From Anarhynchus alexandrinus (Eukaryota > Chordata > Aves > Charadriiformes > Charadriidae), in NCBI GenBank assembly GCA_008711295.1, contig VUYV01000214.1:1355376-1419375 (forward strand): a DNA stretch of 64,000 nt, read 5' to 3'. The notes under the pieces were generated by a model that ran no database searches, was not told where the DNA came from, and saw only the letters and a list, made by a program, of their open reading frames with translations. How positions within the stretch are numbered: position 1 is the stretch's first letter; each line of letters starts with the position of its first letter. Made by a program: the position numbers and the translations under genes. This document shows positions 36,331 through 47,335 of the stretch, one piece after another.

Positions 36331-37427
36331 CCAGCTGAGGTTACCAATCTGTGAGACCAGTTGAGACTTTGCAGGGCACTACGGGAGTGTAAAAGGGAGA
36401 ACTGGAACTGCATTGTTGTTGTTGGCAGCAGCCTGTTACCAACACCCAACCTTATATTAAAAGTGTGGCTCTGCTTTATTATGTATTTTCTCTGCTCTTC
36501 CACATGCTGCTGGTTGTCTTTTGTGTGATTACAGAACAATCATCACTGTTTTTTGGGGGTTCAGAAACACATTGATAAACATAATCAATGTAAGCAAAGC
36601 TGAGCAAACCTCTTCTGAGTGCGAACCGGCATTAAGCAAACGGTTTCTACACAGTGCCCACATCACTTCTGTTGGGGAGCTGGGGCTTGGCATAGCTTAA
36701 GGTTTTGACTTCAGGATAACTTCTCTCGATTGGGTTGGATGAAGTTTACTAGATGACAAACTTGCTTCATTTTCTTCAGAGAGGAAGGAATTTTTACGCC
36801 AATCCAATTCAACAGCCAAATAATACCATGATAATAGATTATGTTGATATATAAATTTTGTGAAGTAGCACTTTCATTACTGCTTATACTAAGTGGAGAC
36901 TGGCCTGTTTCAAAGTGTTCATGTGTAGGAGGTAAAATGATATCTAAAGTTTCAGCTGCTTCCTCAGAGACTTGTTAAACAAGGATCCTACAGTGTTCTC
37001 CAATATTTCCTTTCTGATCACCAAGGACACATGTACCAATGTACTCTCTGCATTTGATTTCCTTAGAGATACAAAGCACAGGCTCAGTAAACCCAAAATT
37101 GTAAAATTAAATTGGTTACAATTTATGTAAGTGTTTAGTATATAAAAGCTCTAGTTCTATACAGAACTAAATCTGGCTTCTAATTTAATTAACTAACCAG
37201 CAAATAATTACATACATCATCTCATGAGCATACTTAACATTTTTCTTGTTCATGTGTAACTGCAATCTGCTTTATTCCCTCCTGGGAAAAAATTCTTTCT
37301 TTTTCTTCCCTTTCAAAATACAGACACTTCAACTTGATAATGAATATCAAGTAAAGATGACAATCTGTGGTTTTTTTTTCTCTTGTATGTTAGTGACATT
37401 GAGAGTCTGTATGGACGGCTCACGTCA
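36331..37427. other. AT-rich unique DNA, nothing recognised
   Basis: No gene or clear mobile element. The stretch at 36725-36760 (GGGTTGGATGAAGTTTACTA) faintly recalls CR1 but is too short and diverged to call. Confidence 0.5.
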
Positions 37428-37695
37428 CTCTTCTCTTTCTCTTCTCTTTCTCTTCTCTTTCTCTTCTCTTTCTCTTCTCTTTCTCTTCTCTTTCTCTTCT
37501 CTTTCTCTTCTCTTTCTCTTCTCTTTCTCTTCTCTTCTCNTTTCTCTTCTCTTTCTCTTCTCTTTCTCTTCTCTTTCTCTTCTCTTTCTCTTCTCTTTCT
37601 CTTCTCTTTCTCTTCTCTTTCTCTTCTCTTTCTCTTCTCTTTCTCTTCTCTTTCTCTTCTCTTTCTCTTCTCTTTCTCTTCTCTTTCTCTTCTCC
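37428..37695. repeat. 11-bp polypyrimidine microsatellite, mirror-symmetric
   Basis: Tandem copies of TTCTCTTTCTC run from 37431: nine exact units to 37529, a shortened unit, N at 37540, then thirteen more exact units from 37547 to 37689. Every base is C or T. The unit reads the same backwards as a circular word, so the array is a mirror repeat, the sequence class that can form intramolecular triplex (H-DNA). Because 11 is not a multiple of three, each strand gives the same 11-residue peptide repeat in all three frames, so the long open frames here (37246-37761 and others) are artefacts. True copy number is uncertain because of the N. Confidence 0.95.
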
Positions 37696-40154
37696 TCCTT
37701 CCTTTGTATTCCATTCAAGGAAATCTTGATTTCTAGGAATGAACTTACAGCTTATGATTGATAATAACTTTTTTTTAATGCTTCAGTGTTACGGTGTTTT
37801 GCCGAAACACTGAGAAGTCTGATAGACAGTAAGATTCTTCATGTCTATTCTACTTTGAAAAGTCATGTTCTTCATTTTGATTTACAATCTCTTACCTGTT
37901 TTTAGAATAAGCAATCTGCCAGACTGAAAATTGTGAGGAATGAAGTTCGAGATAGATTTTATGATGGTTAAAAGCTGTGTAAAAAGAGTGAATACCGTCA
38001 TTTTATAGTGACCAAAAAAGCTTTAAGTTGTGTAGTTATAACTGTAATCCAGAAGCTGATAATTAAATTATTCTTCCTGGAATTTTGTTCCTTCACAAAT
38101 AAGTGATGTCACACCACCTTATTCTCAAATTAATCATTCATAATATTTGACAACCTAGGGAAAAGTAACTATTGTTACATTTATTTATGTTTGATTTTTT
38201 TCTTAATTCTTGTACAGACTGCTTTTTGTAAATGTATAAAGAAAAAGCAGCAGCTTATTGAGCAGGTTTTTAGTGATTTATTTGCTCCTTCTAAAGCTTT
38301 TAGAAGAGAGGACTCTACATGAGTAAACTGTGTAGACACGCACACAATCACTGACCCTGTAAAAAAATTTTTTTACCCTCTTCCAAGGGAAAAAGATTCA
38401 TTTCTGCAATAAAGAGTCAGTAAAGTGGAAGACATTCAAAAGCGTATCTTCTCTACAGAGCTACTAGTTGCTTAGCTGATGTGTCCCTAGACCGTACGCT
38501 GAAAATAACATAGTTCTAGCAGCCACCTTTGGTCTGGCAGGGTCAGATGAAATTAAGGCTTTGAGTGGGTGAAGGCTATTTGCAAGATCGCCTGCTGAGC
38601 CTGGTAAGACATATATTGTGGGGTCATTTCTGGAGTTCTGCCACTTGCAAACAGGGGGCCCCCAACAAGCCTATTAAGGTAGGAATGAGGTTGGAATGCC
38701 ACACTTCGTTGTGCTCTCTTTTCCCCTGTCCCTGCTCTGCTGATCACCAAAGTAAAAATAAATTAGGGGATTTTTTTTTTTTTCACTATAATGTCTGCCA
38801 TCCCATATTACATGTTGTAATTTATAAGTAGTTCATCTGATTAACTGTGAATTATTTTTTTGTTTTAATATTTATGAATAAGAAATCTTTTCCCATTGAC
38901 CTCCCTCCTTGTCGCTGCAAGTAGCAGGACAAGGTGACATACATCCACTTTGTTTTGTTATGACGCTATAAATGTTTATTGGCCTCTTGTTGATGTAGTT
39001 TAGGAGGATCAAAATTAAAATGCAGTTTTTACATATCACTTTAATGTTTTAAAGAATGTTGTAATTGGAAGTCCTGTCAGTCTAACTCATTTATGCTTCA
39101 GTAAAGTGTTGTATCTTCATTCCCGGGCCTCAGCTACCCATTGTGAGACTGATTTTCATGTGCTATTGTATGGGGGAAAGTGGGACTTATGACGGAAACA
39201 GAGTTATTTCCTTAAAATTGGTAAAGGCTACTGACTTGCCGTAATACTTACTGACAGTAAGGGATTTTGGAGGTTGGATGTGGGTGTCCAATAAGGAGGT
39301 TTTCTAAAGAGAAATGTTCTTGGATTTATTAAAACAATAACTTTATAGGTCTGGAGCAGATGCCTTGCAATGTGGTATAAAGCATGAGATGCAGAAGCTT
39401 GGAAAGAGATTTTATCTTTTTCTTTTTCCTTTTTTTTTTTTTGTACAGGTTATTCATCTTGGAATCATTTAGCATTAAAGTATTCTAGTATAATTTGCAC
39501 ACAGATGTGGTTTAATGCATAAACTGAATAGCCTCTTGCTCTTTTCTTCAGTGTTTCAGAACTAGATTTTATAGTTTTTGGCAGTCTGTACCTAGAAGTT
39601 TCAAAATTGTTCTATAAGCAATATCTTGTGGTCATAAATTATCACAACCATTTTAGGTTTGTAAAAACCCTACATAAATCTCCATGTAAGCACAACAATA
39701 AAAAGTGCAAATGTGTTTAGTAATGTTTCTTGGGTCACCATTGCTCTGAGTTGTGTGTAACAGTACCCTAAAAACTACAACTGCAAACCTATCTTATTAC
39801 CTATTTGTTAACTCCCATCATAACATACTGCAGTAGTAAAATCACTAAGCTTTGCTGTTTATTGCCCTTTTGATATGTGGCAACATAAGTGGACCACAGG
39901 CACTCTAAGATAAAACAGGAGGAGGCTTTTTTCAATATTAATAGTGCAGATGTCAGATCTTTGCCTCCTTGGAGCCAACAAACCAAATCTGATTGTTGTG
40001 GGCTTTCTGGGAAGTTGACTTCATGCAGCCTCTGGGTTCCTTATTTACTGGTAGAGAGAGCATTGCTCAACACATGGCTGGCATCGCTCTCAGTCATTTT
40101 GGAAGAATATCTAAATGACTGAACTGTTATTGGAAACATCCCTGCAAGTTCAGC

Positions 40155-40235
40155 TGTACTATGTGCTTTATGAACTTATAGGAAAACATGGTTCTTGCTT
40201 CAAAGAGCTTATAATGAGGTTCAAAATGAGGCCCA
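40155..40235. repeat. Possible old amniote dispersed repeat
   Basis: GTTCTTGCTTCAAAGAGCTT followed by ATAATGAG resembles the common CCCTGCCCCAAAGAGCTTAC element found across amniotes. Only a short core is recognisable and orientation and ends are unclear. Confidence 0.35.
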
Positions 40236-41015
40236 CCACATCAAAAGAGAGGTATAGCATAGGAGGGAAGGAAGACAGAAGGAACTGCGGTGCTTTTGTC
40301 CAGTGGGACATAGCAGAATCATGCCTTTAGTTCCTAACTGGTTTAAGTAGCTCAGTTTAAGAGTTTTAATTGTGGTTGCTCCACCCAGTCCCCTTTTCCA
40401 TGTGTGTGCCCCAGTTTGCAACAGAAGTTGATCTGAATCCAAAAAGTGCTCTGCTTGCCTTAGCAGAACCACGACCCAGATACATTAGCAGCTGAGCAGG
40501 TGCAGAGCACCAGACTCTGACGGTGAAGGAAGGCTCTAAAGTAAGAAAGCAGCTGGATAAGACTCTTGTTGTGCACCTGAACTACTGCTGCAATTGCATT
40601 TCATATTGTAGCTGCAAATAAGCTGATGATGATGACAACAACAAATATCACCCCACATGCATTTTTTCACGCAGCTCTCTAGTCACCTTTTCACTTTACA
40701 CAAATGTTATATTGTGAGGAGTATGGCAAGGTTTACCCAAAGGATTCTCATTTTCCACTTAGTCAAACAAAACGTAACAGTGTTCTTCAGTTAATGATGG
40801 CTCCAGGATCTCCTTGCAATAAATGGACTAGGATCTGCAGAGTAGGTAGGCCAGGTGATTGACAGGATATGCTGCAGGAAAGAGTGAATCTTTAATGTAT
40901 CTTGGCTTTTAAGATTGGTAAGAAATAAAGAAAGCAGATCGGTGCAAAGGGAAAGAGAACTTCAGATGACTGAAAATGGTGCGGTAGGATTGTTGGTTAG
41001 ACAAATGTCTATGTG

Positions 41016-41050
41016 TGGGTTTGTTGGTTTTTGGTTTGTTTTTTTTTTTC
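41016..41050. repeat. T-rich GGTTT-interrupted tract
   Basis: GTGGGTTTGTTGGTTTTTGG is followed by TTTG and a run of Ts. It is the same style as at 1002-1067 and 49285-49309. Confidence 0.7.
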
Positions 41051-44000
41051 CTGAACAAGGAGTATTATTCTATATGACTGTGGGAAGCTGAGTTTCAAGT
41101 TCCTCCACCATAGTCAGCAGGGCATGCAGCTGAACCAGGATCTCCCATTACATACTCAGTAAATGACATAGCAGGTAATGTATTAGAGTGGACACGTTCT
41201 CATTTTTGTCAGAGACTTCTTCCTGAGGCTGAGAAACTTCCCATTTCACAACTGCTGTGAACATACCCTTAGAGATTTTCGGTTTCAGCTAACGACGGTT
41301 TCTCACAAAACCACTGCAAAACATATTTTTTGAAGCTCTATTCCACAGGTGCTGTTTGTGGAAGACAGGTCAGTATATTTAAACTATGGATGCATCTCAG
41401 AATAGAAGGAATTGGTGCATCATCCTAAGCAGCTCAGAGTAACTCTTTCTTTTCCTTGATCTCTAAAGTTGGAGGCTGCAGGTCCTGGAATAAATGACAT
41501 AGTTTGAAATTGGTGTAAAGTAAAATTCACTGAGACGCAGATCACAATCATCCCAGCTGTCTGTTTTGTTCTACTATTGACAGTAGGCATCCCCATTGCT
41601 CTGTGATCCCAAACACCTCATATTTCTTATTCCTTGAACTTTGGTGAAACCCTGCATGCTCAAAGCCTCACACTGTCAGTGGCCAGCTAAAACCTGTTTG
41701 AGAACAACTAAGCCTGCTCCTAATGGATTTACTGTGTCCCCACTGGCAGGTGATCTTTCATCCTTGTCTGTGTGTCAGTGCTTCAGAAACTGCAGTTGCT
41801 GCAATCCTGTTTAGTAAAAGCAGTCCTGGAATAGAGCTATTCAGATAGCACAAAAAAACTCAACCTCTTGTGTAAATAGTTCACTGGCTGCTGAAATAGT
41901 TTGCAAGCGATGTATATTGCAGGTACTTCTCTACTCTTCTAACAGTTTCTAATGCAGGGAATTACTCAATGTAGATAATTGTCTTGAAAAAAATGAAATA
42001 AAATTGCCAAACCTTCCAGCTAATACTAGCTAGTAGTTGTCACTCACACAATTTGGTTTGAAACAGGACCCAGGAGATAAAAACAGCCAGCAACTTGACT
42101 GCACAGGCAGCTTCTGTTCGTGTGTTGAAGTGAAAGCTCTGGCTGTCCTTTGCCTCTGTCCTGCCCAGTTCTAAGCTTGGCCATTCATTGTGAGAGCTTG
42201 TGGGTTAAGTTCAGCCATTGCCATAGAATAGCGTCACAAACGCTCTCCAGGTCACTTTACAGACTGTATGGAAGGGCTAAGGAGAAAAGAAAACGTCACC
42301 CTTTCATTCTCTTGTCCCATGCACTGACTGATGCTTTTCATTCCCGAGTATAGGAAGCAGATGCATTCCCTGCTTTCCACTACTTCTCAAAAGACAGAAA
42401 GAAAAATTATACCTGGGAGTGGCTGGCAAGAAGAAAAAAAAAAAGTAGTCTGGATTATGTTTAAAGTAGAAATTTAAACCAACAGGCCCATCAAAAAAAA
42501 TGCAGAGGGCGCTTAGACACCAAAAGAATATGTGCTGCATTGAACTTCTCTTTTTTTAATTTTTTGTCCACGGCATTCCGTAAACTGTCTTGCATTTTAT
42601 ATTTAAAATTACTAAACAAGTGTTTACACCTTCAGGTAAAGGTGTATATCTGATCAAGTGAAAGTCCTCTGGTTTTATGTTGCATAAACTCCAGACAGGA
42701 TGCAAATGGTGTTTCTAGGGTTTGTTTGCATTTGGGGAGGGTGCTTTTTGTTGTTTTACAAGAAGAAAGCTGCTCAAAGGAATATGCTTTCTTGAACTCT
42801 CAAAATAGCAATAATAGTTGAATAGTATTTTAAGGATGAAAACCAACACACTTTGTGTACAGAATATTCCGTTCATTCCTAGGTATCTAAAATTATGACA
42901 GTGTTATGCCTGGAAATGTAAATTATTCCTTTGATAAAATATTTAAAAGTAGACAAATTTGTGCATTTGGATACATAAAGCCAAAACTCAGCTCTAGTAT
43001 TAATACTTGGCCTAAGATTTCCTGACAACTGTCTGCAGTACTTCAACATCCCCATATGATAATCAAAACTGTCTTTTTCCTTTCTTCTCTTAAATTTAGG
43101 CTTCAAAACCCGGCTTGATCAAAACAGAGGTATCTTGGCTTTCTTATTTCTTTCTCTTTTGTATTTATTTAAGCCAGATTTTCAGATGTGATCACCATCC
43201 AGCACTAAGAAATCTGTTGTTTTCTGATCGCTAGGCATTGAAGTGTTATCCAAAGTGTTATCTCCAGTTACCTGTGATGAGTTTCTTGTTGTTGTTTGTC
43301 AGCTTTTTTGTAAACCTGTCTTTGAATACACCTGCATAATTCGAGATGCTCTATGGAGCAATGCCTAGAGTGAAGAGGGATGCAGTTCTCACTCTCATTT
43401 TCATTTTTTTAAATGTTTGTAGCTTTGCGAAATATTTTCATTTAGGCTGAAGCTACCCACTTCTATTGCTCTGTGAGGAAGCATTTTCCCAAAACTTAAG
43501 CCTGTTTAAATTTGTTTTTCTGGCTGAGAAAAATACTTTGCCATGTTATGCATACATAGAAATCATAGAAATACGCATACATAGTATATTTTAAGTTGCT
43601 AGCTTTTTCTTTCTTTTTTTTTTTTGTCTTCTATTTATTTTGAGTGTCTTTCACCCCATAGGATTTTGGTGCTTTGGAAGGGTCATAAACCCAAGTCATA
43701 CATCTTAAGAAATCTGTTTTGATATGACTATATTATAAGGGTTTGATGAAAACAGTTTGTGCGTGTACACCAGTCTTTCTTATACTTTTCCCCTCTTTGA
43801 TCTTTGTCTTTGCAAAGATCACTCACCATTCCATTGATCCTGTGCACATAAGTGTAAGTAAGCTGAGTTGATTTTCATTTGTGTTTGTTGAGCTGACAGA
43901 TATGGTCTGCAAGGTGAGAGTGGACTGCTTTTGTGCTCTGCAGCCCATATGTATATATTCTAGTTACTAATCTTTATTTCATAGTTTTTCCAGAAGCTAT

Positions 44001-44911
44001 AATAAGGATTTTGTTTAAATAAATATTTCATATTTGTGGCATGTGAAAGGATAAGAAAAAGGCATTAGTCTAATCCAGCTCTTATGTATCATGGTTGAAC
44101 TGTACCGATCATACTTTCACGGTTTCCCAAGGAGACGAAGTTTATGAGATCATTCTCTCCGTGTCTCATTTTTTGTCAGTCTCCTCTTCCCTCCCTCCCC
44201 CTCTTCCTCCCTCAGTCCTCACCAATAACTTTTGAACCTACTGGCCAAGTTCAGTCACATTTGCTGAAGTCCAAAATATGTTAAATTCCTAGAGGTATCG
44301 TGAATACTGGCAGTCAGGTAGTGGAGAGAAACTCAAAGGAGTTGCCCTCCGAGAAGGAAAAGGCTTACAGTGTAAATATAATCCTTGTTAGACTGCTGAT
44401 AATCCACACAGCGGCAGCTCTAAACAAAGACATAGTTTCATGAGTTCTACTGTTTGCAGATATAAGTGGGTTTAGAGTACGAAGTGTTTTACTTAGCATC
44501 AAGATTAATCACAGAAGTACTATTGTATGGGAAATTTATGGGAACATTTTGCAGTCAGACATTAATTTATTTTTCTTTACTTATTTGCACGCTTCCTGTG
44601 TCTGTGACGCCCAGCCAACTGGTGCATACGTACACACACGCTCTTCATCAGCCGTTCAGGCTGAGCTCTGGGAGGTCAGCTCTCAACTGTCTTTGCTTCC
44701 TTCTGTTTCTACTTATAAACAAACAGTGAGGTGTATTAACATGAAAAGTAGATACTTCTTGCAAAGCTGCGTAGTAGGATGGGTTGAAAAGGTGGAACAG
44801 TTTCACTGTGAATGCCTCCTTGGAATATAACTACGGTACTGAATGCTCCTGCAGTCCAAACCCATCTTCTGCAGATATAGTATGTTACTAGTATGCTACA
44901 TTTTCCTCTTT

Positions 44912-45600
44912 TCATAGAATCATAGAATTATAGAATTGTCTAGGTTGGAAGAGACCCTTGGGATCATTGAGTCCAACCATCTACCCTACTCTACAAAGTT
45001 CTCCCCTACACCATATCCCCCAACACCACGTCTAAACGGCTCTTAAACACATCCAGCGATGGTGACTCAACCACCTCCCTGGGCAGCCTATTCCAATGCC
45101 TGACCACTCTTTCTTTCCTAATGTTCAGTCTAAATCTACCCTGTTGGAGCTTGAAGCCATTCCCTCTTGTTCTGTCATTAATTACCTGTGAGAAGAGACC
45201 AGCACCAACCTCTCTAGTGTCCTTTCAAATAGTTGTAGAGAGTGATGAGGTCTCCCCTCAGCCTCCTCTTCCTCCAACTAAACAGTCCCAGCTCCTTCAA
45301 CCGCTCTTCATATGATTTGTTTACTAGGCCCTTCACCAGCTTCGTTGCCCTCCTCTGCACTCGCTCCAGCACCTCGATATCTCTCTTGTATCGAGGTGCC
45401 CAAATCTGGACACAATACTCGAGGTGTGGCCTCACCAGTGCTGAGTACAGGGGCACAATCACCTCCTGACTTCTACTGGCCACGCTATTTCTAATACAAG
45501 CCAGGATGCTGTTGGCTTTCTTGGCCACCTGGGCACACTGCCGGCTCATATTCAGCCGCTTGTCAATTAGAACCCCCAGGTCTCTTTCTGCCAGGCCATC
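44912..45600 (-). mobile_element. CR1 LINE, 5'-truncated copy with 3' octamer repeats
   Basis: Plus-strand 44912-44935 is TCATAGAA-TCATAGAA-TTATAGAA, the reverse complement of the TTCTATGA-type octamers that end CR1 elements. It is followed by GGTTGGAAGAGACCC and GGTCTCCCCTCAGCCTCCTC, typical of the CR1 3' region. About 690 bp remain. The 5' break is near 45600, inside ORF2. This copy is longer and better preserved than the one at 21690-22005 and belongs to a different subfamily by sequence. No clear target duplication is seen, as is usual for CR1. Confidence 0.95.
45214..45600 (-). pseudogene. CR1 ORF2 reverse-transcriptase C-terminal fragment
   Basis: The minus-strand frame 45549-45214 contains the CR1 signature stretches [40 protein letters not shown], and [15 protein letters not shown], ending LYNYLKGH. 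This lies after the polymerase core, so the catalytic motifs are absent. The frame stops at 45214, while CR1-like sequence continues toward 44936 in another frame, showing a frameshift. It is 5'-truncated and dead. Confidence 0.9.
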
Positions 45601-45880
45601 TTTTTCTCTCAGATGGGAAGAAAACTTGCCTTTTCTCCTGTGTTAGTCATTGATAATACTCTAGGTGATTCTGTGACGGCAAGCGCAGGCCCTGGCTGAG
45701 GGTGAACTTTTTTTCCCGCTTGCCAATGTCATGGGCTCTGGGCGGCAGTGGATGCACCCAGGGTGGCTCCACAGACACCACCGCAGAGCGGAGTCACTCA
45801 GGCTGTATGCAGTAGCCATTTGCCCAGAGCTTTTGAATATCTTGCAACACGGGCTGCTAGACATCCAGGACTAGTAAGGA
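45601..45880. other. GC-rich pocket next to CR1, unassigned
   Basis: The stretch 45664-45864 is clearly richer in GC than the surrounding DNA and has several CpGs (GACGGCAAGCGC, GGGCGGCAGTGG, CACCGCAGAGCGG). A 67-codon minus frame covers it but shows no domain. It directly follows the broken 5' side of the CR1 copy. It could be unique DNA or an unrecognised repeat. Confidence 0.4.
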
Positions 45881-47255
45881 TGGTGATAGTATGTCAAGCA
45901 ATGCAGCAGAAATTATAGGTTTGAAGTAGGAAATAATTGGACAGATTTACATGGTTTTCAAAGGTCCATATTTAGGGTTATCTTCCCAGGGAGGATTAAA
46001 CAATAACAACAACCGTATGTATGTATACACACACACGTATATATGCATGCATATTATATTTTTGATTTTAATGATTTAATTTTCTCATGTTATCTGTACA
46101 TCACCAAACTGTAATAAAAAGGCCTGGGTATATGGTCATGACTCACTAGCAGCTGATCTCAGCAACTATGCAGTCTGTTTTTTATCTCAGAGTTAAAGGA
46201 GGGGTTTTATGCACAGCGCTCCACTTTTTGATATGTAATATTTCAGGTCTTATTCCCACTGACAGTCTGAAGCAGACAGGGGTCATGACTTAACTTGTCC
46301 GTGAAGTAAATAGAACACTACTGATGCTATAAAGATAAGTAATATTCATTACAAAGACCACATTAAAGTCATGTACTTGAAGAGGCAAGTGTTTGGAAAC
46401 CAAGGCATGCCAGATTTATAATTGTCTTTGTGATATTAATTCAGTCCCTACACACATAAGCATAATAATCAGAGCTGGTTGCTAATTCAGTAACAAATGT
46501 TTTTTTATGCTTTAGGACGCATTAAAATATTTTAGAATTCTGTAGCAACATATTTAATGAAGTATAAAATATCTTAGCAAAAAATAAAAAAAAAAAATCT
46601 CTGTTTTCCTGTCAGAGTGGTAATATTTGTTTCAGTAAGCTGCTTATTTCAAATTGGTAGCAGTTAGGAATGCATTCTTTAATTTGCTACAGTTTCATTA
46701 ATGTATATGGAGCAGATGCACAAAAAAGCTGTTTGTATGTTGAACTTCTGTAGTTCTCTCATTCAGGGTGGGATTTGGTTACCTAAATGTAAGTATCCGT
46801 GGTCATTTGAGACACTGAGGTATCCCACCCGGCTCCCTGATATTTCTGAAGGGTGCAAGTCCCTAATCGATCTTTTCCCCTGTCTGTAAGCCCTGTGCAA
46901 ACATTTCATATGCCTTACAGTGTCTCAAATGGCGCCAGTGCTTACGCATAAAGAGTTAACCGAATTTGTAAACTGGAAAATGTTTTTAAATAGTTCTATG
47001 TGTAATAATGCTAATATGCAATTTTTCTCACATTAGTGTTAATCCAAATAAGAACAGACCACTTGTATATCAGATGTCAACATCTTTAAGTAGTCTAGCA
47101 CTGCAAAATTTTGTTAAATGGAACACGGCATGTACAGCAAGAAGAGGAAAACACTGTACGTAAACGTATGTAACTGGACTCTCTGCTCCCAGGGAGGTGT
47201 ATAGGCTCATACATAGTGAAATAATGTGGGGCAACATCCTTGTGAACAGAACAGT
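45881..47255. other. AT-rich DNA with a short CA/TA microsatellite
   Basis: A short mixed array (TATGTATGTATACACACACA followed by CGTATATATGCATGCATA) lies at about 46015-46055. Otherwise nothing is recognised. Confidence 0.55.
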
Positions 47256-47335
47256 GGTAATACTGGTATAAACCAAAGGCCTATCCAGCTTCTGTCTCCA
47301 TCTGTGGTCAGCAGCAGATGCTTAGAGAAGATCGT
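47256..47335 (+). repeat. Old amniote dispersed repeat fragment
   Basis: AATACTGGTATAAACCAAAG, GCCTATCCAGCTTCTGTCTC and GTGGTCAGCAGCAGATGCTT follow, in order, a dispersed repeat I recall from turtle, crocodile and bird genomes (CATACTGGGTCAGACCAAAG, GTCCATCTAGCCCAG, CCTGTCTCCAACAGTGGCCA, CAGATGCTT). The family name is not certain. Single N at 47735 lies about 400 bp downstream. Confidence 0.5.

Larger units (their letters stand above)
37696..44911. other. AT-rich non-coding DNA with faint old repeats
   Basis: No gene seen. Two weak old-repeat matches (40155-40235 and 41130-41200) and a T-rich tract at 41016-41050 are noted separately. The stretch 44170-44220 is pyrimidine-rich. The remainder is unique AT-rich sequence with short unrecognised frames. 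Confidence 0.55.

Noticed and set aside
36715..36770. GGGTTGGATGAAGTTTACTA resembling a CR1 motif
   Set aside because: Match limited to about 20 bases with changes and no other CR1 sequence on either side.
37246..37761. 171-codon Ser/Leu/Phe-rich frame and minus-strand Lys/Arg/Glu-rich frames
   Set aside because: They are translations of the 11-bp microsatellite, which is open in all frames on both strands; an N interrupts them.
41130..41200. TGAACCAGGATCTCCCATTA region resembling an old amniote SINE
   Set aside because: Only one short stretch is similar and the block order beyond it could not be established; too weak to list as an element.
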